This document shows positions 35,956-43,854 of a stretch of DNA of 64,000 nt, piece by piece. This DNA comes from an uncultured Bacteroidales bacterium (GTDB lineage: Bacteria > Bacteroidota > Bacteroidia > Bacteroidales > Bacteroidaceae): assembly GCA_902763885.1 (NCBI GenBank), contig CACWTU010000004.1, forward strand, positions 124,001 to 188,000. The letters run 5' to 3'. The notes under the pieces were generated by a model. That model was not told the origin of the DNA. It saw nothing but the letters and a program-made list of their open reading frames with translations, and ran no database searches. Positions within the stretch are counted from its first letter, which is position 1; every line of letters starts with the position of its first letter. Both the position numbers and the translations under genes were made by a program.

Positions 35956-36006
35956 TATCTATTTTTTTATAGATAATCTCGGAATATCTATATTTTTTTA
36001 GATATT
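35956..36006 (-). promoter_or_regulatory. paired inverted repeats upstream of satD-like gene
   Basis: Site 1 is TATCTA/TAGATA (35956-35975) and site 2 is AATATCTA/TAGATATT (35983-36006), each around a T-rich loop, with centres about 29 bases apart. They probably bind the HTH of the SatD-like protein or another dimeric regulator. Confidence 0.55.
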
Positions 36007-36044
36007 AGTCAAATAACGATATTATTTACGGTATAAATATAAAA

Positions 36045-37553
36045 TCAGTAATCGAATATTTCAACCTCCTTGGCAGAAATAACAGGCTTCTGTGAGTCTC
36101 GTATCTTGGTATCGCAAATACTCAATAATGGGAAACTCTCCAATAGATCATTCTTTAACCAATCATTGTTCCAAAGAATCGCGCTTTCACCTTGAACAAT
36201 CCTTGTTAAAGGCTCACTATAATCAATTTCGACGTCGGCTAAATGATATGTGATGCGTTGTAACCATAATTCATGCTCACCAGTGTTTGTCATTCTACAA
36301 AGCTTTGAATAAATGGCCTTAATTACATCCTCCTTTTCTGTATCTAATTTACTAACAAAGAAACTGATCAAAGCTGTTCCAACATTGAACACTCTGGGTG
36401 ATGTCATCATTATTTCCACAATGATAGATATGATAACCCGAATGTTATCATTCATGGATTTTTTTGTCGTATTTAATCGATTTAACAGCATGGACAGCAA
36501 TCTCACCACCATGCCGGTATTAGGATGTTCCTTTGCAAATGTAAGGATATATATCAACTCCTTCTGAATAGTGGAAAATGTAGTTTTTCCATCCACATAT
36601 ATTGGAGAAGTTGATAGATATGCACGTTTATCTGCCTTTATTGAATTCAGAACCACATCTTCTGACAAATATGTTTTTGAAGTATTAATTCTGAAGTTTA
36701 AATCTATCAAGATTTCCTGAAGAACCTTAATAATAATCTCTATTTTATCCTTGCTGTTTGCAAATATCCTATAATCATCTCTATACCTCAATATCTTATA
36801 GTCAGTGTCTTGAATTCCTTTATTTTTCAATTTATTATACAAACAAGTATCAGCATACGCCAAAACAATTTCTGCAATTAAATCAAACAAAACGCTACCC
36901 TGTGGTATCCCGTTAGTTTGATCATAATTCATCGCTCCCATGTAATGGTCTATTGTATTACCCAAATTCTTTTCAGTCCTGTGTTCTTTTGAATAATCTT
37001 TTCCATATAAACTCCATGGGATAGTATGTGTATAAATAGAACCGTAACAATCCGTTATATCTGTAATAAAAACATATTGATAGTTCAACGCTAAAGCTAT
37101 TGATTCCTGTTCAAAATCTTCCCACCATGCAGGTATATCAACTCCAGCCTGAACTTGTTTTATTGATTTCTTTACCTTAGGTAAACTAACGACATTAATA
37201 GTAGGTTGCTTACATTTGATAAAATGCGCCTGAATCTCAGTCCAATTTGCTTTTTCTGTAATTGTTCTAACAAGAAGATAATACAAATATGGATTTGCTA
37301 ACTGTAAACGCCTATATGCATAATGACCATCTTTATTAACCAACAACTGATAGTTTACCCCATCATAACTCGAAGGCATCTTTTTCGTGTCAGCCAAACA
37401 TGAACTTAAGTCCCTCTTTCCAATCTTCTGTTTTACGAAAGATAATACTTTTGAGAAATCAAAATAGCTAGGAAGACTTATTGTACAATATGAAGAAGAT
37501 TGCAATAAATACTTTCTTGCATTATTGGCATCCAATTCTATTATTGTCTGCAT
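36045..37553 (-). CDS. defence-type reverse transcriptase (DRT/UG group, class unassigned)
   Basis: The 502-residue product has RT motifs: FITDITDCYGSIYTH (metal Asp, near 166), NGIPQGSVLFDLIAEI (near 219) and ILRYRDDYRIF as the YxDD box (near 257). The N-terminal NARKYLLQSSSYCTISLP pattern is like UG/Abi-group RTs that act in phage defence. The C-terminal 180 residues are helical and may be the product-binding domain. No group II intron or retron RNA is seen. The upstream gap is only 37 bases to a wbuC-like gene, leaving no room for the upstream ncRNA of the DRT2 or DRT9 type. The class is therefore left open. Confidence 0.83.
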   Translation of the reverse strand: MQTIIELDANNARKYLLQSSSYCTISLPSYFDFSKVLSFVKQKIGKRDLSSCLADTKKMPSSYDGVNYQLLVNKDGHYAYRRLQLANPYLYYLLVRTITEKANWTEIQAHFIKCKQPTINVVSLPKVKKSIKQVQAGVDIPAWWEDFEQESIALALNYQYVFITDITDCYGSIYTHTIPWSLYGKDYSKEHRTEKNLGNTIDHYMGAMNYDQTNGIPQGSVLFDLIAEIVLAYADTCLYNKLKNKGIQDTDYKILRYRDDYRIFANSKDKIEIIIKVLQEILIDLNFRINTSKTYLSEDVVLNSIKADKRAYLSTSPIYVDGKTTFSTIQKELIYILTFAKEHPNTGMVVRLLSMLLNRLNTTKKSMNDNIRVIISIIVEIMMTSPRVFNVGTALISFFVSKLDTEKEDVIKAIYSKLCRMTNTGEHELWLQRITYHLADVEIDYSEPLTRIVQGESAILWNNDWLKNDLLESFPLLSICDTKIRDSQKPVISAKEVEIFDY

Positions 37554-37590
37554 ATATAAAAGAAAAAGAAAAAAAAACGGAATCAGATCA

Positions 37591-37983
37591 CTATTTCGTC
37601 TCCATCACCTCATCCACCTCCAGAGCCCGATAAGCCCCATCTTTAGCTTCCAAAAGGATAGTACCTGATTCCAAGCACCGCAAGCTATGCCACTGCCCAG
37701 CCTCAATATTAAGCACTACGCCGCCAGGCACCATATCAATAGTATCCGTCAGCCGCCCCTGGGAGTCATAAAGGTACTCCTCAAAGTGCCCCCTGATACA
37801 CACGCAAGTCTCCGACGTGTCATTATGTCTGTGTATAGGCATCACCGTCCCCGGCTCCAGCGCATTAAGCATACGCTGGCTCTTATCCTCCGCGCTATTC
37901 CGTAGGTCTAAGTTACATCTTAGCCGTTCCGATGCCCTCGCCCTGGCCGATAAATCATCAAGTATCTGCTCAGTAATAATCAT
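37591..37983 (-). CDS. wbuC: WbuC-family cupin protein
   Basis: The 130-residue product has the complete WbuC pattern: RMLNALEPGTVMPIHRHNDT, CVCIRGHFEE, IEAGQWHSLRCLESG and LLEAKDGAY. All candidate metal-binding His residues are present. It lies 37 bases upstream of the reverse transcriptase gene in the same direction, so the two may be co-transcribed by accident of insertion. Upstream is a CATCGGA motif, also seen near other capsule fragments here. Confidence 0.82.
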   Translation of the reverse strand: MIITEQILDDLSARARASERLRCNLDLRNSAEDKSQRMLNALEPGTVMPIHRHNDTSETCVCIRGHFEEYLYDSQGRLTDTIDMVPGGVVLNIEAGQWHSLRCLESGTILLEAKDGAYRALEVDEVMETK

Positions 37984-38086
37984 AACTCATAAATGTATAA
38001 GATCCGATGCCCATTAAGGTCCAAAACAATAGAAACCAATGTAAATCCTGCTTCAGTCTAATGAATATGGCCATATTATTCTTATC

Positions 38087-38848
38087 TCACAAGCATGGAT
38101 ACGATTCTATTACTTCCTTAGTAAATCCCAAATCATACGCGAACGAGCTCAATTGTTCGCCATTAAGAGTCCAAACTCCCATACTCTGAAATAGATCTTT
38201 CAGTTCTTTGTGGAAATCTGATGTAGTCCAGAAAGCAAAGATGAAGGGTTGAAATTGTTTTTTACTAGACCGAATCATTTTATCTCTAAATTTCATAGCT
38301 GCTCCTATAAACTCCCTTCCTTCCTTTAATGTAACCTCATGACCATCACAATAATGTTTTGCCTGTCCTATAAGATATATGTTATTAGGTAAGTATGTTT
38401 TTAGTTTTTCGTTTCCCAACATGATATCCTCTCCAATAAAATCCACTCCATCGTCTGTCGATCCTCCATTAACTATACTTTTTCCACCCATTCTTTTTAT
38501 CACATCTGCACAAAAATGCTCAAATTGTTTAGGTGATATTTGACAAAGAGCTTCATAAACAGAAGAGAAAGGGACGTGTATTCGTTTTACATAATACTTT
38601 TCACCATCTTGATCTATATCAAATGATCGAGCTATGGCATTTTCTCGGGCATAACTCTCTTTCTCAAATAAGACATTTGATATATCTTCAACATATTGCT
38701 CCACATAATCCCATATTGATTCATCCGAATGAATTAAATTATGACTTGCAATAACATCATGAGCGATAATACGTAGATCTTGAAACTCAAAATTACGTAT
38801 CTCCTGAACTATAAGATTTGCCACATACTGTGGCTTCGGATCAGCCAT
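38087..38848 (-). CDS. Mrr-like restriction endonuclease
   Basis: The 253-residue product has an Mrr_cat-type nuclease core in its second half: FEHFCADVIKRMGGKS, the catalytic Asp in DDGVDFIG (near 136), and IGQAKHY (QxK, near 161). The N-terminal 90 residues are an unassigned helical domain. It overlaps the ParB-like gene by 8 bases and is the last gene of the deaminase-unknown-ParB-Mrr operon. Mrr-type nucleases often cut modified DNA. Confidence 0.8.
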   Translation of the reverse strand: MADPKPQYVANLIVQEIRNFEFQDLRIIAHDVIASHNLIHSDESIWDYVEQYVEDISNVLFEKESYARENAIARSFDIDQDGEKYYVKRIHVPFSSVYEALCQISPKQFEHFCADVIKRMGGKSIVNGGSTDDGVDFIGEDIMLGNEKLKTYLPNNIYLIGQAKHYCDGHEVTLKEGREFIGAAMKFRDKMIRSSKKQFQPFIFAFWTTSDFHKELKDLFQSMGVWTLNGEQLSSFAYDLGFTKEVIESYPCL

Positions 38849-39953
38849 TTATAACTAATTTTTCTCTATCCTTCAACAAATCTTCAATTCTTTTCTTTAA
38901 CTCAGTCAAAATATCTATTTGCTGCTGGTTCAGTTTTTTTAACTGCTCTACAGTCATATTTTTTAATGCGTCATCTGCAGTGATAATAACTGGTGTCCAC
39001 TCTTCAGGATGATCCGAATCATACCTAGACCTAGCTGATGATAATGATCCATTCTCAGACCTAAGAACAGACAGCGCCCTCTCATCATTGATTATTAATG
39101 CCAACTCTCGGATACTCTTAGCTTCCGGAAGTTTGGGAGTAATAACATCTCCATCATCATTATATCCACCAACCATCCATGAATATATCTCTCTTAAGTG
39201 TCGTGATTCACGAAATCGTCTTTCTCCATCATCCCAGTCCAACCAATTTCTAACTTCTACTTTTTTAAATATTTCCTCAAAATAACTATACATCTTTGGT
39301 TCAGCGAATTCGCCGAATTCTTCATCTGCTTTCATTTGTTCTAGTGCCAAATAAGAACGCCACAATCTGTTCGCTTCTCTTGTAGACAATCCTAAACTTT
39401 GTGCAGCCTCTTGAGGGCTTACGTCCTTCTCTCTAAGCATATACACAGCCCTAGCTTTTTGGTATGGTCCCCATTCTTTAATGCCTGAAACATGACGTAG
39501 TCCAGGTAGTATTAAAGAAGATAATTCTGAGGCACCTTTATCTAATAATAGTACTTCTAAAGTTGAAAAATTTAATATTTGTTCATCTGTAAATGATTCT
39601 TTTCCAGTTTTGTGTAAATCCAATAGCCATTTCAATGCAGTTACACGTCTATTACCTTCAATAACAACATATTTAGTCTTTTCCGACGTATTACATTTCC
39701 ATGACCTCACTACAATTCTATCCATCTGAAGAAAGCCTAATGCTTTTATTGTATCCCTTAATTCTGATACATTAAAGCGATCACTCTTCATCTTCTCATA
39801 TGCATCACTCTGTATTCTTGGTTCATCAAACCTTGACTCCGGAATCATGTCATTGTCGCCCAATTCTGCGAAACGGGGATTATTCGGATCCAACAATAGA
39901 TCCTCTAGATTAACACTCAACGACGATAAATATTTGTAATACTCGTAATTCAT
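38841..39953 (-). CDS. ParB/Srx-like protein
   Basis: The 370-residue product has a ParB N-terminal-like domain: DLLLDPNNPRFAE (near 20), LRDTIKALGFLQMDRIVVRS and VVIEGNRRVTALKWL (GNRR at the CTP/ATP-binding position, near 99), then an HTH-like stretch (KDVSPQEAAQSLGLSTREAN). The C-terminus is a coiled coil (MTVEQLKKLNQQQIDILTEL). In defence loci such proteins act as nucleases or NTP-dependent DNA-binding switches rather than partition factors. It is coupled to the nuclease gene downstream. Confidence 0.75.
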   Translation of the reverse strand: MNYEYYKYLSSLSVNLEDLLLDPNNPRFAELGDNDMIPESRFDEPRIQSDAYEKMKSDRFNVSELRDTIKALGFLQMDRIVVRSWKCNTSEKTKYVVIEGNRRVTALKWLLDLHKTGKESFTDEQILNFSTLEVLLLDKGASELSSLILPGLRHVSGIKEWGPYQKARAVYMLREKDVSPQEAAQSLGLSTREANRLWRSYLALEQMKADEEFGEFAEPKMYSYFEEIFKKVEVRNWLDWDDGERRFRESRHLREIYSWMVGGYNDDGDVITPKLPEAKSIRELALIINDERALSVLRSENGSLSSARSRYDSDHPEEWTPVIITADDALKNMTVEQLKKLNQQQIDILTELKKRIEDLLKDREKLVING

Positions 39954-39963
39954 AACACTAACA

Positions 39964-40374
39964 TTATTTTATATCAATAATATAATCTGATAAATCAGGC
40001 AAATGTCGCAACAAATCCCTATTCTCAATCATCCCCCCATATTTAGGATAAGCTACAATATGATAATTAAAACGGTCATTTTCCTCTAAACAATCATTTA
40101 TAGTTCTGTCTAAAGAAATAAAACCTTTTGACGCATAATCGCGGAATGAGCCTAAATCTTCATCTTGACTATGATAATCCCAAACATTTTGAGATAATAA
40201 AACATCAAAATGACTATCTGATTCCTCTACCATCTCTTGAATGGTTCTGTTTATTTTACTATCAATGACATCTGGTATTTTTCCGCCATTGGATGCCGCA
40301 TGGTAAATTTTTCCTTTATACCGAAAAAACCAATCAATATCATGCGTCTCTTGATAGTCTATCCTATACTTCAT
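39964..40374 (-). CDS. hypothetical protein next to a deaminase-like gene
   Basis: The 136-residue product is acidic and soluble, with DIDWFFRYKGKIYHAASNGG near the N-terminus and YHIVAYPKYGG near the C-terminus. I do not recognise it. It overlaps the deaminase-like gene by 4 bases and is 10 bases before the ParB-like gene. Its size, acidity and coupling fit an immunity or control protein for the deaminase, but this rests on position only. Confidence 0.6.
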   Translation of the reverse strand: MKYRIDYQETHDIDWFFRYKGKIYHAASNGGKIPDVIDSKINRTIQEMVEESDSHFDVLLSQNVWDYHSQDEDLGSFRDYASKGFISLDRTINDCLEENDRFNYHIVAYPKYGGMIENRDLLRHLPDLSDYIIDIK

Positions 40375-40805
40375 AACACTTCAAAAAAAGTATCTTTACA
40401 GTTAATACAATACTTCACTTTTTTGCCTGTACGTGGCCTATATGCGCGGCTAAATTGCAATTCATCCATCCCGCATCCAGGATATTTATTTATAACTTTA
40501 TCAGCAGCATGAGGTTCTGCACATGCGCCAATTACATTATTACAACCGTCCCTTTTCGTACCAATCTCTCCCAATCTTTCTAAGCGTTTCTTAATCTTCA
40601 GTGAGTAATTGTGATATAAAGGCGATTCAGATTGTCCCCAAAATATTTTTCGTCCTTTCACATAGCAACATGCTACTATAACAGCAGGATAATCAAAAAT
40701 ATCATGTTTAACTGCAGGATGAGATATCCTTATGTTTCTGACTCTATGTCGTACTATCTGAATAGCATCTGACACCACCATGTTCAGATCACACTCTCTA
40801 GCCAT
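40371..40805 (-). CDS. deaminase-fold protein (CAE ... CxxC)
   Basis: The ATG at 40805 is preferred over a TTG two codons earlier, giving 144 residues. The signature of nucleotide/nucleic-acid deaminases is visible: NNVIGACAEPHAADKVI (CxE-type zinc ligand and catalytic Glu, near 93) and KVKYCINCKDTF (CxxC, near 136). The CAE form is like the YwqJ and related toxin deaminases. The upstream strand PAVIVACCYVKGRKIFWG fits the fold. It heads an operon with an unknown protein, a ParB-like protein and an Mrr-like nuclease. It might edit phage or host bases. Confidence 0.65.
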   Translation of the reverse strand: MARECDLNMVVSDAIQIVRHRVRNIRISHPAVKHDIFDYPAVIVACCYVKGRKIFWGQSESPLYHNYSLKIKKRLERLGEIGTKRDGCNNVIGACAEPHAADKVINKYPGCGMDELQFSRAYRPRTGKKVKYCINCKDTFFEVL

Positions 40806-40841
40806 ATTCAAACAAAAAAATAGTTCAAGACAACTCCAATG

Positions 40842-41174
40842 TCATAGCAACTTCCAAGTCTTACTAACCGAGACCATCACCCCCCGATTACACCCCAGCA
40901 AAGGAACCTGAGCACCGGAACCAACGGCCGAGTCAAAATCCGCCGCCCTAGACAAGCTAACCCGCCATCCATAATCGCCGCCAAACTTGTAAGAGCACTC
41001 CAGCATGACCGATGTCACCCGCTCCACCTCCTTGAGCGGAGCGCCGTACTGTCCCAAATGCCGGGTGGCGGTAGCAAGCGCGAAATACACAAATGGAACA
41101 ATCTGGCCCGATGCCCAATAACATCTGATATCCATGCACTTGTTTAGGCCGATATGCAACCAACAATTAACCAA
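40842..41174 (-). pseudogene. possible C-terminal fragment of a capsule-assembly outer-membrane protein
   Basis: The last 75 residues (VERVTSVMLECSYKFGGDYG, RVSLSRAADF, LLGCNRGVMVSVSKTWKL) look like the final beta-strands of a Wzi-type barrel, with the terminal aromatic pattern. The first part is unrelated sequence that includes ATATCGG/CATCGG motifs. The match is by eye and weak. It is not likely to be functional. Confidence 0.35.
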
Positions 41175-41266
41175 GGTAGTTGTATTAAATAGCGCGCGTA
41201 TTATCCTTCATTCCCACTTCTGACATTTTGACAAAAATTTGATTTTGTTAATGCTTATTTAAAATT

Positions 41267-41282
41267 TGGCACGCATTTTGCA
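41267..41282 (+). promoter_or_regulatory. near-perfect sigma-54 promoter match
   Basis: The plus strand reads TGGCACGCATTTTGCA, an exact TGGCACGN4TTGCA sigma-54 site with GG and GC 10 bases apart. Bacteroidetes do encode RpoN. It would read toward the small HNH-like gene about 190 bases downstream. Confidence 0.5.
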
Positions 41283-41469
41283 GTCCATACAGACGGAGGG
41301 AGTTGAGTGCTGACAACACCTCCCCCTCGCTGCTATGCTTGCACCATAGCGTCGAGGATTTGGCATCTTGGCGTTCATCAGCCAACCGTACAGGGAATTT
41401 AGATGTCAGAGTGCCTCTCTGGTTAATAAAGGATGCTAACATTGTATAACCTTAATTTTTGAAAGCCTA
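41283..41469 (+). other. leader region with two competing short frames
   Basis: On the plus strand a TTG-started 48-codon frame (41303-41449) encodes LSADNTSPSLLCLHHSVEDL onward. On the minus strand a 64-codon frame (41248-41442) is open over the same bases. Neither has a recognisable product. It may be a leader peptide, a regulatory RNA or simply the untranslated leader of the gene at 41470. Confidence 0.35.
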
Positions 41470-41769
41470 ATGAAAATCAAAAATATCACAGGTTCTTCGA
41501 AAGTATCTGCCAAGCCAAAGCACTTCGCCTCGTGGCTTCAGTTCTGGGAGCATTTTGCTGGCCAGACTTTAACGCGCGACAAATATTGGATATGTCCTGC
41601 TTGTGGAGAGTCTATTCTTGGTAGTAACTTCGATGGTTGCCACGTGCAAAAGGTCGATTCTACTGACCAAAAGTGGTATATCGTCCCTCTTTGCGATGCT
41701 TGCAATCATAGAACTGACGAACCTAACGTAAACGTAACATTAGTGTCTGTTGCTGACAACAATAAATAA
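41470..41769 (+). CDS. small HNH-like zinc-finger protein
   Basis: The 99-residue product has an HNH-type treble clef: WICPACGESI, then GCHVQKVD in place of the usual DH pair, then IVPLCDACNHRTD. Two CxxC pairs would hold a structural zinc. The core reads H-V-Q rather than D-H, so nuclease activity is uncertain. It is one of two plus-strand genes and lies downstream of the sigma-54-like site. Its nearest neighbours are a capsule fragment and the DUF2971 gene, both on the other strand. Confidence 0.6.
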   Translation: MKIKNITGSSKVSAKPKHFASWLQFWEHFAGQTLTRDKYWICPACGESILGSNFDGCHVQKVDSTDQKWYIVPLCDACNHRTDEPNVNVTLVSVADNNK

Positions 41770-41912
41770 TGTAGTATAGACTATATTTCTTTTTCACATC
41801 GCCACCAGTTTGTTGATGCCCAAACTAGTGGCATTGTTATATCAACACGTCATCCCTCCTTTACATACATAACCATCGGTTCTATACAGATCTTCGAATA
41901 TTGCTCATCTTA

Positions 41913-43106
41913 TTACAATTTCACCGCCTTTAGTTTTCCAAAGCTCGTTCCATCCAATTTAATCTGGTAAAATTCTATTGGATATTCCTCCTCAAAGTCC
42001 CTCGCTCTACCATCTACTAGTTTCTTGTATCTATTCACCCATTTCTTTCCTTCCAGCAGCTTCATGATAAACAGCCTTTCCTCTTCAGGGCATTTCAATC
42101 CAAAGTAAACCGCCGCCACGCATCCTGGTATAGCAACTTGCGAATAATCCGATTTACCATCATGGTCAAAATATAGGTATCTCAGTTCATTCTCATACTC
42201 CCAAGCCTTACTCTTTAAAAAGAATGCATCATTCATCGTAATCCCATCATTTATCCCCGTATTATAAACATCATCAGAATACTTCATATCTCTGAAATAC
42301 GCCAGTACCTTATTTCCGCATTTTGCATCTCTCGTTAGCGTATTGGGGAAATGATACTTGATACAAACACCTTTATGAGAATCCGCATAGTGCGCCCACA
42401 TCAGTTCGTTCAGGTATTCAGGCGCATCTCCCTCATGCTTAGGCTTATTCGTAAAATCTTCTCCTGTAGGCAGTTTGTCGTTCTTCACAAAACAAGCAAC
42501 CTTCGTTGTATATCTGTACGCTTTATGCATAAGTTTCGATACCTCATCACCATGATTATTCAGCAGTTCTAGTATTGGACAGTCAAAAGGGTCATTGAAT
42601 TGCGAAGGCGATGTTAGGTTCAGCTCTTCTTTCACCAGAGAGTGATACAGATGTTTCGTACACGGTCTATAGGCATAACACTCCAACTGGTAGGAAATAT
42701 TGTTCGACATAGCCAGTAGATAAAACACAGCCTTCTTAAACTCTTCCACTGCATCATCGTCATGCATTATTCCTAGCTTATGCCATATCAACCCCATATT
42801 GAAGTACAGAGAATACATCTCTCCAAACAGATAGTCCACCTTGGATTCAAAGTCCCGAATCTCTTTCGATATAATTTCAGCAATGCCCTCATTGAGCTGT
42901 TCCGACCTATACAAGCAAATTGTAAATACGATGAAAGCACCACCGTAAATCTGTTCACCGCGCTCTGAGCCATATATGAATGCTATTACCTCCTGCCATT
43001 CTGCGTAGTGAGACAAGAAATCCGACACGCCTTCCTCTATCAGTTCCTTCGAATCCGCGTGTTTGTATTTCTCAATATAATGCTTGATTTCTGAGATGTC
43101 AACCAT
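41913..43106 (-). CDS. DUF2971-family protein
   Basis: The 397-residue product has a C-terminal DUF2971 domain: LYHSLVKEELNLTSPSQFND, PFDCPI, LMWAHYADSHKGVCIKYHFP and YSQVAIPGCVAAVYFG. DUF2971 proteins are widespread, sometimes in defence islands, and of unknown reaction. The N-terminal 140 residues are helical with TPR-like spacing (YFNMGLIWHKLGI). It is flanked by remnants rather than by an operon partner. Confidence 0.75.
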   Translation of the reverse strand: MVDISEIKHYIEKYKHADSKELIEEGVSDFLSHYAEWQEVIAFIYGSERGEQIYGGAFIVFTICLYRSEQLNEGIAEIISKEIRDFESKVDYLFGEMYSLYFNMGLIWHKLGIMHDDDAVEEFKKAVFYLLAMSNNISYQLECYAYRPCTKHLYHSLVKEELNLTSPSQFNDPFDCPILELLNNHGDEVSKLMHKAYRYTTKVACFVKNDKLPTGEDFTNKPKHEGDAPEYLNELMWAHYADSHKGVCIKYHFPNTLTRDAKCGNKVLAYFRDMKYSDDVYNTGINDGITMNDAFFLKSKAWEYENELRYLYFDHDGKSDYSQVAIPGCVAAVYFGLKCPEEERLFIMKLLEGKKWVNRYKKLVDGRARDFEEEYPIEFYQIKLDGTSFGKLKAVKL

Positions 43107-43126
43107 AAATCTTTAACCCTTAACCA

Positions 43127-43199
43127 TCAGTACTCTTTGGTCCTACTCTGTGGCACAAACACATGCGAGCAGAACTGCCACACTCCTTTTCTGATTCTT
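43127..43199 (-). pseudogene. degraded FCSHVFVPQ small-ORF relative
   Basis: The frame encodes RIRKGVWQFCSHVFVPQSRT and then KEY before TGA, but has no ATG upstream in frame. It matches the small frames at 30936 and 32761. It sits between the DUF2971 gene and the broken HA-domain copy. Confidence 0.45.
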
Positions 43200-43232
43200 A
43201 ATCGAGTTTTGCAATTGCTTACTCTCCCGCCT

Positions 43233-43322
43233 TCATCTATAGTTTAATGGCCTCCCATGGTTCTCCGCCATTAAGGCCTTTATTGCGTTGTATTTGGCAA
43301 GCCAACGTTCATTTTGAGTCAT
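43233..43322 (-). pseudogene. truncated helicase-associated domain copy
   Basis: An ATG frame gives MTQNERWLAKYNAIKALMAE and ends after 29 residues. It matches the first third of the HA-domain protein at 14415-14645 (MTQDGKWLLKYNEVVAF). The rest of the domain is missing. This and the small-ORF remnant downstream show that the same set of accessory genes surrounds different cargo in this window. Confidence 0.55.
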
Positions 43323-43339
43323 AACGGATTTTATTATAA

Positions 43340-43759
43340 TTACAAGACCATCTTATAACAATTAGTCTCATACCGCACAAACCCCATCTCCCGATAAAGC
43401 CCATTAGCCACCACCCGCCCCGAATGAGAAGTCAGCTGCAAATGATGCACGCCAAGCCCCCTAGCCGCCTCAACAACACCCCGCATCAGCGCCTTCCCGT
43501 ATCCAAGCCCGCGGCACTTAGAACTAACAACCACCGATTCCACATCCCCAACAGTAAACTCCAGCGTATGCTTAACACAAAGCGTGGCGGTAGCCACAAT
43601 ATGCCCTTCATCCCTAATCACATACACATGGACATTCGCATCATCTAAGGCATTAGACAGCAAAAGCTCATCACAATAACTAGTGGCCGATAACTCATGC
43701 ATCAAAGCATCAAGCTCCGATAAGTCCACGGGCGTATATGAACTTAACTCTTCTACCAT
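43340..43759 (-). CDS. GNAT-family acetyltransferase
   Basis: From the ATG at 43759 the product is 139 residues (starting MVEELSSYTPVDLSELDAL). The acetyl-CoA loop is VESVVVSSKCRGLGYGKALM, followed by HHLQLTSHSGRVVANGLYRE and MGFVRYETNCYKMVL, typical of GNAT enzymes. A longer frame starting at 43858 would translate the REP-like palindrome upstream and is less likely. It may acetylate a sugar or small molecule; the substrate is unknown. It sits just before the wbuC copy at the edge of the polysaccharide locus. Confidence 0.78.
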   Translation of the reverse strand: MVEELSSYTPVDLSELDALMHELSATSYCDELLLSNALDDANVHVYVIRDEGHIVATATLCVKHTLEFTVGDVESVVVSSKCRGLGYGKALMRGVVEAARGLGVHHLQLTSHSGRVVANGLYREMGFVRYETNCYKMVL

Positions 43760-43784
43760 CTTTACATGCTTCCAAGAAAAACAG

Positions 43785-43854
43785 TACAATTGGGGGCAGA
43801 CCCCTTTTGTATCACTTTTAAAAATAGTACAATTGGGGTCTGACCCCAATTGTA
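43785..43854. repeat. pair of REP-like palindromes with GGGGTC/GACCCC core
   Basis: The second unit (43828-43854) is a perfect 13-base arm palindrome around one T, TACAATTGGGGTC against GACCCCAATTGTA. The first (43785-43811) is an imperfect version. They lie between the GNAT and wbuC genes. I recall GGGGTC-AGACCCC palindromes as a widespread bacterial intergenic repeat type. No transposase is seen here. Confidence 0.6.

Noticed and set aside
41248-41442. 64-codon minus frame as a gene
   Set aside because: It spans the sigma-54-like site and competes with an equally open plus-strand frame; no product is recognised.
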